NCBI GenBank assembly: GCA_034926415.1
Contig: JAYFRC010000024.1
Span: 1-13,726 of the forward strand
DNA length: 13,726 nucleotides
Reading direction: 5' to 3'
From: JAYFRC01 sp034926415
GTDB lineage: Bacteria; Bacillota; Clostridia; Oscillospirales; Oscillospiraceae
The first letter of the stretch is position 1, and the number at the start of each line of letters is the position of its first letter. The notes under the pieces were generated by a model, which was not told the origin of the DNA, searched no databases, and saw only the letters and a program-made list of their open reading frames with translations. Shown here piece by piece: positions 1-6,192 of this stretch. A program made the translations under genes and the position numbers.

Positions 1-2
1 TC

Positions 3-1577
3 ACGGTCTGGCGCGACGGGTATGAATACTCGCTGCACTTCGAGCGCGGCGAGAATATAGGCGGCCTTCAGAAGACGCCCTACAGCGGCAAACGCACCGG
101 TACGCGCACGCGCTGGCTTCCGGACATCGACGTGTTCACCGACATCGCCGTACCCTCGGAGTATTTCCGCGACGTGCTGAAGCGTCAGGCGGTCGTCAAC
201 GCAGGCGTCACTTTTTTCTTTCTCGACGAGACGGAACGCGGCAAATTCGCCGAGGAGCAGTTTTTCTATAAAAACGGCATCGTCGATTATGTGACCGAGC
301 TCACGGGAGACGAGAGCCTTACCTCCCCCGTGTTATGGGAAGGCGAAAAAAAGGGGCGCGACCGCGAGGACAAGCCCGAATACAAGGTCAGGCTGTCCGC
401 CGCCTGCTGCTTTTCAAACAAGCTCCAGCTCATCGAGCACTACCACAACTCCTCCTGGCTCGAGCACGGCGGAAGCCCCGAGAAGGCGACGAAATCCGCC
501 TTTGTCTCCGTTATCGACGCTTATCTTAAAAACAACAACAAGTATCAGAAAAGCGAGAGCAAGGTAACCTGGAACGACATCGAGGATTGTCTGATACTCG
601 TCAGCAACAACTTCTCGACGCAGACCTCCTATGAAAACCAGACGAAAAAATCAATAACGAACAAATTCGTGCAGGAGGCCATGACCGAGTTTCTGCGGAC
701 TAACCTTGAGATATATTTTATCGAAAACCCTTTTGATGCAGAGAAGATAGTCGAGCAGGTGCTCGTCAACAAGCGCGCCAGGGAGAGCGCCGAGAAGCAG
801 CGCCTCAACATCAAGAAAAAGCTGTCCGGCAACATAGACATCGCCAACCGCGTCCAGAAATTCGTCGACTGCCGCACGAAGGACACGGGACGCCGCGAGA
901 TATATATCGTCGAGGGCGATTCGGCTCTCGGCTCGGTCAAGCTGAGCCGCGACGCGGAGTTCCAGGGCATCATGCCCGTACGCGGCAAGATACTCAACTG
1001 CCTCAAGGCCGATTACGGCAAGATATTCAAGAGCGAGATAATAACCGACCTTATGAAGGTCCTCGGCTGCGGCGTCGAGGTGGACATGAAAAAAGTCAAG
1101 GACCTGAACGCCTTTGACATAAACAACCTGCGCTGGAACAAGATAATCCTATGTTCCGACGCGGACGTCGACGGGTTCCAGATACGCACGCTGATACTGA
1201 CGATGATATACCGCCTCGCGCCGACGCTTATCCGTGAGGGCTTTGTCTATATTGCGGAAACGCCGCTGTTCGAGATAGCCTGCAAGGGCAAGACGTACTT
1301 TGCCTACAGCGAGGACGAGAAGTCGAAAATGCTGGTCGGGCTCGGCGACGCAAAATACACCGTCCAGCGCAGCAAGGGCCTCGGCGAGAATGACCCCGAC
1401 ATGATGTGGCTGACGACGATGAACCCGGCCACGCGGCGGCTTATACGCGTGATGCCCGAAGACGCGGCGGAGACCGCGCGCGTGTTTGACCTGCTGCTCG
1501 GCGACAATCTTCAGGGACGCAAGGACCACATCGCCGAAAATGGATATATGTATCTCGACCAGATAGACGTTTCATAA
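3..1577 (+). CDS. Type IIA DNA topoisomerase subunit B (GyrB/ParE family), 5'-truncated by window
   Basis: ATP-dependent type II topoisomerase B subunit, which with an A subunit passes one DNA duplex through another. The reading frame is open from base 3, so the start and the GHKL ATPase domain lie outside the window; the GTG at 132 is internal. Visible parts: the end of the ATPase/transducer region (GTRTRWLPDIDVFTD, about 90-140), the TOPRIM domain with catalytic Glu in EGDSALGS (about 912-935), the metal-binding SDADVDG (about 1155-1175), and the C-terminal RSKGLGENDPDMMW and LLGDNLQGRKDHI motifs. Gyrase and Topo IV usually have EGDSAGGSAKQ; the Leu and the SVKLSRD that follow mark a clostridial paralogue rather than housekeeping GyrB. 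All catalytic acids are present. No A subunit gene follows. The family is certain; the choice between gyrase and Topo IV is not. Confidence 0.93.
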   Translation, partial: TVWRDGYEYSLHFERGENIGGLQKTPYSGKRTGTRTRWLPDIDVFTDIAVPSEYFRDVLKRQAVVNAGVTFFFLDETERGKFAEEQFFYKNGIVDYVTELTGDESLTSPVLWEGEKKGRDREDKPEYKVRLSAACCFSNKLQLIEHYHNSSWLEHGGSPEKATKSAFVSVIDAYLKNNNKYQKSESKVTWNDIEDCLILVSNNFSTQTSYENQTKKSITNKFVQEAMTEFLRTNLEIYFIENPFDAEKIVEQVLVNKRARESAEKQRLNIKKKLSGNIDIANRVQKFVDCRTKDTGRREIYIVEGDSALGSVKLSRDAEFQGIMPVRGKILNCLKADYGKIFKSEIITDLMKVLGCGVEVDMKKVKDLNAFDINNLRWNKIILCSDADVDGFQIRTLILTMIYRLAPTLIREGFVYIAETPLFEIACKGKTYFAYSEDEKSKMLVGLGDAKYTVQRSKGLGENDPDMMWLTTMNPATRRLIRVMPEDAAETARVFDLLLGDNLQGRKDHIAENGYMYLDQIDVS

Positions 1578-1980
1578 GATGCTGCATGCCTTTATTTTCG
1601 CCGCGCAGGTTAAACGTCGAAATAAACTGCGCATCCCTCGCGCGACCCGCTTCGCTGGGCTCGCTCTCGGTATAGAGAGGCGCGTATTTTACGCGAAACG
1701 CCTGCGAATATTAGTGCATAAGCGCCCTGTGCGCGTAAACATACGCAGGCACATTTCGTCTATGGACGATCAGAGCCGACTGGCATCAAATGCGTCACCG
1801 CCGAAGCATAGCGTAAGGGAGTGCAGTGGGAACGACTGCCGTGCCTTTGGTCACTTTCCGCACGATCGGAAAGCGACCGCCCATCAAAGGGCGCGCAGCC
1901 CTTTGCGTATTTCCCGTCTCCGCAAAACGGCCTGTTCATTCGATCTCACGCATTAAATTTTCTTAAGGAGCTGAAATCTT
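1578..1980. repeat. 403-bp non-coding stretch with a series of small inverted repeats
   Basis: No credible gene: the longest frames are Arg-rich and without a ribosome binding site. At least eight short inverted repeats follow one another: 1591-1600/1618-1626 (one bulge), 1642-1648/1657-1664 (one bulge), 1664-1668/1675-1679, 1681-1686/1690-1695 (perfect, 3-nt loop), 1700-1706/1744-1750, 1823-1827/1835-1839, 1849-1860/1867-1878 (12 bp, one mismatch) and 1886-1892/1898-1904 (7 bp perfect). None is followed by a T-run. It may be an intergenic repeat element, a structured RNA or the decayed remains of a gene. I recognise no known family. Confidence 0.5.
1965..1970 (+). promoter_or_regulatory. Ribosome binding site of the CoA-transferase gene
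   Basis: AAGGAG lies 10 bases before the ATG at 1981 and fixes that start. Confidence 0.8.
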
Positions 1981-3165
1981 ATGCCAAACGCCCTCGAAGG
2001 CGTAAAAGTCCTCGACATGACCTGGGCATACTCCGGCCCGTTCACGACCATGCAGCTGGCGGACTTCGGCGCGGACGTAATAAAGATAGAACGCCGCGGC
2101 AGCGGCGATATATCGCGCTTCTGGTCTCCGGAGCTCGGCGGGCGCAGTCTTCTGTTCGCCTGCATGAACCGCGGCAAGCGCAGCATAACGCTCGACATGG
2201 AAAGCGACGCCGGGCGCGAAATAGTATTCGACCTCGTCCGCCGCTCGGACGTGCTCGTTGAAAATTTCCGCCCGGGCAGCATGGACTACATGAAGATGTC
2301 CTACGAAAAGCTGATGGAGATAAACCCCCGGCTGATAATCGCTTCCATTTCGGGTTACGGCCAGACCGGACCGTACAAAAACCGCGGCGCGCTTTCAAAC
2401 ATCGCGGAAGCCATGAGCGGCTTTATGAACATGAACGGCGAGCCGGACCGCCCGCCCGTGGGCGACAGCCTCGGTCTCGGCGACAGCATAACCGGACTTT
2501 TCGCTCTTAACGGCATCCTCATGGCGCTCTACTCCCGCGAGAAGACAGGGCGCGGCCAGCATATAGACGTCGCGATGGTCGACTCGCTCATGGCGATGAT
2601 GATGAGCTCGTTCGCGCAATACGATCTGCTCGGCTGCGATAACGTGCGCACCGGCAACCGCATACCCGCAGGCTATCCATACGATATGTTCGCCGCCAGA
2701 GACGGCTACGTCTTTTTAAGCTGCGCCAAGTTCGATGAATTTACGCCCTTTGCAGAGGCCCTCGGCATGCCAGAGCTTGCGTCTGACGAACGCTTTTCAA
2801 CGAACAAGGCCCGCCTCGAAAACAGCGGGGCGCTTTTTGAGATAATAAACGGCTGGACGAAAACGCGCAGCCGCGCCGAGATAATAGAGATATTCGATAA
2901 AAAGCTCCAGCTCTGTGCGCCCGTGCTGCGTGCCAGCGAGGTCATGGACTCGCCGCAGGTAAAGGCGCGCGAGATGATAGTCGAGGCCGACGACGCGGTG
3001 CTCGGCAGCTACCGCATGCAGGGCATACCCGTCAAGATGAGCGCGACTCCCGGGCAGCCGGGACGCGGCGCCCCGGCTCTCGGTGAGCACACGGACGAGA
3101 TACTTCGCGAGCTCGGCTTCGGCGATGATAAAATCGCGGACCTTCATGAAAACAATATAGTATAA
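1981..3165 (+). CDS. Family III CoA-transferase (CaiB/BaiF)
   Basis: Moves CoA between carboxylic acids through an aspartyl-CoA mixed anhydride; cytoplasmic. The 394-aa length is typical. N-terminal LEGVKVLDMTWAYSGPF and LADFGADVIKIE are family hallmarks, followed by NRGKRSITLDM (about 63-73) and SISGYGQTGPYKNR. Asp168 in GLGDSITG sits where formyl-CoA transferase has its catalytic Asp169. TGRGQHIDVAMVDSL and the C-terminal PALGEHTDEILRELGF are also conserved. The gene stands alone: a 400-bp non-coding region precedes it and a terminator overlaps its stop, so no acyl-CoA dehydrogenase, ligase or racemase partner shows its substrate. Carnitine, bile acid, oxalate/formate and aryl-lactate types cannot be told apart from sequence alone. 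Confidence 0.93.
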   Translation: MPNALEGVKVLDMTWAYSGPFTTMQLADFGADVIKIERRGSGDISRFWSPELGGRSLLFACMNRGKRSITLDMESDAGREIVFDLVRRSDVLVENFRPGSMDYMKMSYEKLMEINPRLIIASISGYGQTGPYKNRGALSNIAEAMSGFMNMNGEPDRPPVGDSLGLGDSITGLFALNGILMALYSREKTGRGQHIDVAMVDSLMAMMMSSFAQYDLLGCDNVRTGNRIPAGYPYDMFAARDGYVFLSCAKFDEFTPFAEALGMPELASDERFSTNKARLENSGALFEIINGWTKTRSRAEIIEIFDKKLQLCAPVLRASEVMDSPQVKAREMIVEADDAVLGSYRMQGIPVKMSATPGQPGRGAPALGEHTDEILRELGFGDDKIADLHENNIV

Positions 3166-3204
3166 AACAAGCCGGAGCGCGTACGCGCTCCGGCTTGTTT
3201 TATA
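3161..3204. terminator. 44-bp perfect palindrome, bidirectional intrinsic terminator
   Basis: A 20-bp arm (3161-3180), the self-complementary GTAC centre (3181-3184) and a perfect matching arm (3185-3204). The outer part of each arm is T/A-rich and the inner part GC-rich, so transcripts in either direction form a GC stem ending in a U-rich tract (TTGTTTTATA on the + strand). The CoA-transferase stop codon (3163-3165) is inside the left arm. The convergent NUDIX gene ends 54 bases away. Confidence 0.9.
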
Positions 3205-3258
3205 GCTTTTATCCGATTGTTCCAATGCGGGCGGCATATCACGATATTATAAACCGCG

Positions 3259-3723
3259 TTATAATATGCTTTTCCCGTCGAGCACGGCGGAAACAAGCTT
3301 GTCGCCGCTGTACACAAGCTTCAGAAGGAAAAACGGCGCGTCTTTCGCAAGCAGTCCGAGAAAGATCTTGTCGCCCTCCCATATGGGAAGCTCCGTTATT
3401 TTGTCTCTGTCCACCCATGCAAGGTCGCCTTCGTCGCAGACTTTCTCCGTTCCGGAGAACCTGTCACAGGTAAAGACATACATATACTCGCTGTCATTTT
3501 CCGAGATAAATGTGACGATGCCGCGGCAACAAAAACGCTCCATCGTATAGCCGGTCTCCTCGAAAACCTCCCGCAGAGCGCATTCGTCGGGGCTTTCATT
3601 CTCCTCGAACTTTCCGCCGACGCCTATCCATTTGTCCTTGTTTATGTCGTTTTCCTTCTTTACCCGATGCAGCATAAGGTACTTCCCGCCGCGCTCCAGA
3701 TAGCACAGCGTCGTGTTTTTCAT
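3259..3723 (-). CDS. NUDIX hydrolase (MutT / 8-oxo-dGTP diphosphatase-like)
   Basis: Hydrolyses a nucleoside diphosphate linked to another moiety, probably an oxidised dNTP. The complete Nudix box GX5EX7REXXEEXGX runs from Gly37 to Tyr59 (GKFEENE, then REVFEETGY), with catalytic Glu52, Glu55 and Glu56. The N-terminus MKNTTLCYLERGGKYLMLHR and the IGVGGKFE stretch match the clostridial MutT-like group; 154 aa is normal. I prefer the ATG at 3723 over the in-frame GTG at 3738: AGGTGA lies 11 bases before the ATG, nothing suitable precedes the GTG, and the family begins at MKNTT. It converges on the CoA-transferase gene and is divergent from the candidate small RNA. Confidence 0.9.
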   Translation of the reverse strand: MKNTTLCYLERGGKYLMLHRVKKENDINKDKWIGVGGKFEENESPDECALREVFEETGYTMERFCCRGIVTFISENDSEYMYVFTCDRFSGTEKVCDEGDLAWVDRDKITELPIWEGDKIFLGLLAKDAPFFLLKLVYSGDKLVSAVLDGKSIL

Positions 3724-3773
3724 ATGCAAATTGCTCACCTCACGATTTCCGGAACATTACATTTTTGACGCGT

Positions 3774-3811
3774 TCACAAATCGTTTACAAATCGTATACA
3801 AATTCGTAAAC
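3774..3811 (+). repeat. Three 11-12-bp direct repeats (iterons), candidate operator
   Basis: TCACAAATCGT (3774-3784), TTACAAATCGT (3785-3795) and ATACAAATTCGT (3796-3807) are head to tail at one helical turn. GTTTAC (3783-3788) and GTAAAC (3806-3811) also form an inverted repeat centred on GTATAC (3794-3799). The array ends directly before the promoter-like site at 3814-3842 and lies upstream of the - strand NUDIX gene, so it could control either. Confidence 0.55.
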
Positions 3812-3813
3812 AC

Positions 3814-3842
3814 TTCCATTGCCCGTAATGTTATTTTATACT
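3814..3842 (+). promoter_or_regulatory. Promoter-like site for the candidate small RNA
   Basis: A good -10 TATACT (3837-3842) stands 17 bases after a poor -35 TTCCAT (3814-3819). The predicted start is near 3849. The weak -35 next to an iteron array would suit an activator-dependent promoter; this is inference. Confidence 0.4.
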
Positions 3843-3848
3843 TGCAAA

Positions 3849-4012
3849 CAGAAAACAGCAACAAAGAAACTCTCTCTTTTAATCCCCCTCTTTTTTGAAA
3901 AATGTTTCGACGGTGACTCCCCCTCTCCGCCGGGACACGGAAATCTGAAGCGCTGTCTCCCCCACAGTGCCAGGAACTGAAGGCCGTCCGGTTCTCCGGA
4001 CGGCCTTTTTTT
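3849..4012 (+). ncRNA. Candidate C-rich-loop small regulatory RNA
   Basis: About 165 nt between a promoter-like site and a strong intrinsic terminator, with no credible protein gene. Three copies of TCCCCC occur: TCCCCCTC at 3883-3890, TCCCCCTC at 3918-3925, and TCCCCCAC at 3958-3965. The first is in an unstructured A/U-rich part. The second is in the loop of a 5-bp stem (3911-3915/3928-3932, one G-U). The third forms the 7-nt loop CTCCCCC of a 7-bp stem (3950-3956/3964-3970, one G-U). Exposed UCCC motifs in loops are known from Gram-positive small RNAs such as RsaE/RoxS and S. aureus UCCC-motif RNAs, which pair with Shine-Dalgarno sequences. I do not recognise this RNA as a member of a named family. 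The 5' end is a guess. Confidence 0.5.
3980..4012 (+). terminator. Strong Rho-independent terminator of the candidate small RNA
   Basis: A perfect 12-bp GC-rich stem (3980-3991 with 3996-4007) has a TTCT loop and ends in seven T (4006-4012). It works only on the + strand; the reverse direction lacks a full T-run. No + strand protein gene lies between 3205 and here, which is the main argument for a non-coding transcript. Confidence 0.9.
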
Positions 4013-4018
4013 GTCCGC

Positions 4019-4047
4019 TTGTGCGGTGATGGATTTTGTGCTATCAT
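4019..4047 (+). promoter_or_regulatory. Extended -10 promoter-like site before the nucleotidase-like gene
   Basis: TTGTGC (4019-4024), a 17-base spacer, then TATCAT (4042-4047) preceded by TGC, which fits an extended -10. A start near 4054 would give the gene at 4262 a leader of about 208 nt. Confidence 0.4.
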
Positions 4048-4053
4048 ACACGT

Positions 4054-4091
4054 GTGTTTATTCCCGCGCAGGACGCGCGGAAACACTTTTT
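4054..4091 (+). terminator. Hairpin with T-run at the head of the leader, terminator-like
   Basis: GTGTTT (4054-4059) pairs with AAACAC (4081-4086) and CCGCGC (4064-4069) with GCGCGG (4075-4080); ATTC is bulged and five T follow. It could terminate, attenuate, or cap the 5' end of the leader of the next gene. Confidence 0.4.
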
Positions 4092-4177
4092 CCCGCACTC
4101 TAACCATCGAAAAAGTATTAGGTTTTTGAATGCCGCATAATTTGTCGCAACTCGTCGAAAGCCCCGCGAAATGACGG

Positions 4178-4207
4178 TTATCAACATTTTCCACAGAGTT
4201 ATTCACA
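4178..4207 (+). promoter_or_regulatory. Cluster of three DnaA-box-like 9-mers
   Basis: TTATCAACA (4178-4186), TTTTCCACA (4187-4195) and TTATTCACA (4199-4207) each match the DnaA box TTATCCACA at 8 of 9 positions, in the same direction and almost head to tail. A weaker fourth, TTGTTCACA (7 of 9), is at 4236-4244. The surroundings are AT-rich for this genome. No dnaA or dnaN gene is near. It could be an origin, a DnaA-titrating site or a DnaA-controlled promoter. Confidence 0.55.
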
Positions 4208-4249
4208 TTTGTTATGTAACCCTAGCGTTCCTTTTTTGTTCACATTTTT

Positions 4250-4256
4250 GGAGGTG
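4250..4256 (+). promoter_or_regulatory. Ribosome binding site that supports a TTG start
   Basis: GGAGGTG ends five bases before the TTG at 4262. There is no ATG at a useful distance. Confidence 0.75.
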
Positions 4257-4261
4257 TTCTC

Positions 4262-5287
4262 TTGAAAAAGCAGAAGCTCGTCATACGGATAATCGCCATC
4301 GTTACCGCCGTACTGCTCGCCGCCGGCCTGTTGTGGCCTGTAATTTCCAGCACCGTATACGGCGACACGCTGAGCGCTGAGCTGCTCTCCTCCGCCTCCG
4401 GCGGAGGCAGCGCCGTCCTCGCCGAAAACGACATAACGTTCACCGACGCCGCGTCTTTGTCCACGGCTTCGGGAGACGGCTACGGCGAGCTGCTGGCTGA
4501 TGCGTATCTGTATGCGGCGCGCGAGTGTGGAGCCGTCGGCGCGGACAGCAATGCCATGGGCGTCATCTCCGTCGGTATGATAAGCGGCACGCTTCCGGCC
4601 GGAGAATTGACGGGCGCGGACGCTGAGGCATCTGTGGCCAAGGGCAGCGACGGGTCGGACGTTCCTCTCGTTTTGTTTTACGTTTCCGCGAAGGAGCTGA
4701 AGCGGCTGGCTGAGCTCGACGCGTCGGTCGGCACACAGGACAGCGCGGCGCAGTTCTTTTTCTCCGGCATAAATTATACCTATAACCCCAACCGCATGCT
4801 TTTCGACCGCGTAACCGACGTCGTGTTCATACGCGGCGGCAATGACTACTGGCCGGACAATACCATAAACTATCCCGTCGTGACGGACCTCACAACGGCG
4901 AATATGCTCCTGACCGCCGAGGGCGAGTCAAATAAAATGATATCCTTCACGCCGCTTGATGAAAACGGCTCGGAGATAACCGATTTCAACTCCTGCGCGA
5001 TAGAGGACAACAGCGAAGCCTCTATTCCCGCCTGGCGCGCAGTCGCCTCTTACCTTGCCTCCTTCGGCGGCTCCGTACCCGAAAGCTACGCCGCGACCGA
5101 CGGACGCAAGATACTGAACGACGACTCGGGCGTCGGCGCCATAATCGCGAGTCCCGGAAAGGCGACATGGCTCGCCATCGGACTGACGGTGGCAATATGC
5201 GCACTGCTCGGCCTCATAGCGGTGAAGTTTATTGTCGGCAATCTCAAAAAGATAGATGACATCGGGCCTGATGACAGACTGAACTAA
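4262..5287 (+). CDS. Membrane-anchored protein with 5'-nucleotidase C-terminal-like domain
   Basis: 341 aa. It starts with TTG behind a good ribosome binding site and encodes MKKQK followed by a membrane segment (about 5-28). A second membrane segment (about 303-326) precedes a charged tail, so the bulk is probably outside the cell. Residues about 100-230 resemble the C-terminal, substrate-binding domain of 5'-nucleotidases/UshA: ISGTLPAGELT, VLFYVSAKELKRLAELD, FFFSGINYTYNPNRMLFDRVTDVVF and YPVVTDLTTANML follow its usual order. The metallophosphatase domain with its metal-binding His/Asp motifs is absent, so enzyme activity by itself is unlikely. It may bind a nucleotide or act with a separate phosphatase. 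The domain call is from pattern recognition and is moderately sure. Confidence 0.65.
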   Translation: MKKQKLVIRIIAIVTAVLLAAGLLWPVISSTVYGDTLSAELLSSASGGGSAVLAENDITFTDAASLSTASGDGYGELLADAYLYAARECGAVGADSNAMGVISVGMISGTLPAGELTGADAEASVAKGSDGSDVPLVLFYVSAKELKRLAELDASVGTQDSAAQFFFSGINYTYNPNRMLFDRVTDVVFIRGGNDYWPDNTINYPVVTDLTTANMLLTAEGESNKMISFTPLDENGSEITDFNSCAIEDNSEASIPAWRAVASYLASFGGSVPESYAATDGRKILNDDSGVGAIIASPGKATWLAIGLTVAICALLGLIAVKFIVGNLKKIDDIGPDDRLN

Positions 5288-5615
5288 AAATTAAATCAAT
5301 TAAAATTTAATTTGATTTGAGCGTGTTTTTCTCTCCGTCTGCGGGGCAGCCGAAAAACTCCGCACGGTATGGCCATAGATACGAAAACGCGGGCGCAGCT
5401 TATGCTCCGTCCGTGTTTTATTTTGCATTTATTTAAGACGCTTTTCCCCCATATTTGAGCGTTCTGTTCCCGCAGCCGTCCATCTTCCGGTCCGCCGTTT
5501 CGTTGTCCTGATAATGTAACCCGGAGTCGGACGAAGGTAAATAATCTTTCAAGGATTTCGCCGGGAGCGGGACGCGGCGCACATTTCTGCGCGCCGGCCC
5601 CGCTTTTGCGCCGGT
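5288..5615. other. 328-bp intergenic region between convergent genes
   Basis: It starts with an AT-only inverted repeat: 5293-5304 against 5306-5318, with the outer 7 bp perfect (5293-5299/5312-5318) and T-rich flanks on both strands, perhaps a weak bidirectional terminator. The rest shows no gene. A - strand frame of 49 codons (5433-5582) lacks a ribosome binding site and uses AT-rich codons unlike its neighbours. Downstream spoVA genes (spoVAD, spoVAE) are not found here. Confidence 0.5.
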
Positions 5616-6059
5616 TCACGCCATGCCGAGCAGCATCAGCGCGATACCGTACAGCGCGCTCGAAAGCACGCCGAACACGATCACCGGCCCCGCGATGAGA
5701 AACATCTTCGTCGCCATTCCGGTCACGAAACCTTCGCTTTTGAAATCTATCGCGGGCGAGACCACGGCGTTGGCGAAGCCTGTTATGGGCACGAGCGTTC
5801 CGGCGCCGCCGAACCGCGCTATCGAGTTGTAAAGATTCAGTCCGGTCAGCAAGGCCGATAGCGCTACCAGCGATACCGACGTTGCCGCTCCGGCGTCGTC
5901 CTTCGCGAGTCCGAGAGCCAGCCAGCCGTTTTGTATCGCCTGGCCCAGAACACATATACCGCCGCCGATAATAAAAGCAAAAATCATATCTTTCGGCAGC
6001 GGGGACTTTTTCGCTCTCTCTTTCACGAACGCGGCGTATTCCTTTTCGTTCATTTCCAT
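5616..6059 (-). CDS. spoVAC: Stage V sporulation protein AC
   Basis: Part of the SpoVA channel in the inner spore membrane that takes up Ca-dipicolinic acid during sporulation and releases it in germination; SpoVAC of Bacillus has been described as mechanosensitive. The 147-aa protein has several hydrophobic segments and the conserved stretches GGGICVLGQAIQN, LSALLTGLNLYNSIARFGGAG, VPITGFANAVVSPAIDFKSEG and GMATKMF. I choose the ATG at 6059 because AGGTGA (6065-6070) lies just before it; the upstream in-frame ATG at 6116 adds 19 basic residues not usual in the family. A sigma-F-like pattern, GCATA-N16-GGAAAAATAC, is at 6106-6076 on the - strand but sits very close to the ribosome binding site. 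The gene is alone, without spoVAD or spoVAE. Confidence 0.93.
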   Translation of the reverse strand: MEMNEKEYAAFVKERAKKSPLPKDMIFAFIIGGGICVLGQAIQNGWLALGLAKDDAGAATSVSLVALSALLTGLNLYNSIARFGGAGTLVPITGFANAVVSPAIDFKSEGFVTGMATKMFLIAGPVIVFGVLSSALYGIALMLLGMA

Positions 6060-6121
6060 ATGCTTCACCTCGCGTGTATTTTTCCGCAAGCGAGTCGGAT
6101 TTATGCGCATTTTCAAAACTC

Positions 6122-6150
6122 TTTACATTCGGCGCGGCCGCTATTAAAAT
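6122..6150 (+). promoter_or_regulatory. Sigma-A type promoter of hemW
   Basis: TTTACA (6122-6127), a 17-base spacer and TAAAAT (6145-6150) each match the consensus at 5 of 6. It lies in the divergent spoVAC-hemW gap, with a start expected near 6157. Confidence 0.65.
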
Positions 6151-6192
6151 GAAAAAAACAGACGATATTTTTAAAAAGGATATGAACAGAAG

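Noticed and set aside
1579..1956. 125-codon + strand ORF after the topoisomerase gene
   Set aside because: Very rich in Arg and His, no ribosome binding site, no recognisable domain, and it overlaps the hairpin array; the frame looks like chance in GC-rich DNA.
3774..3811. CRISPR repeats or a plasmid origin
   Set aside because: Units of 11-12 bp are head to tail with no spacers, and there is no Cas or Rep gene nearby.
3849..4012. 6S RNA, SRP RNA, T-box leader or riboswitch
   Set aside because: No long bulged rod closing the 5' and 3' ends as in 6S RNA, no SRP Alu/S-domain motif, no T-box sequence, and no gene directly downstream of the terminator for a leader to control.
5433..5582. 49-codon - strand ORF from GTG downstream of spoVAC
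   Set aside because: No ribosome binding site, AT-rich third positions unlike the neighbours, and no resemblance to SpoVAD or other known proteins that I can see.
6076..6106. Sigma-F/sigma-G promoter for spoVAC
   Set aside because: GCATA-N16-GGAAAAATAC is close to the sigma-F pattern, but the expected start would fall on the ribosome binding site itself; kept only as a remark.
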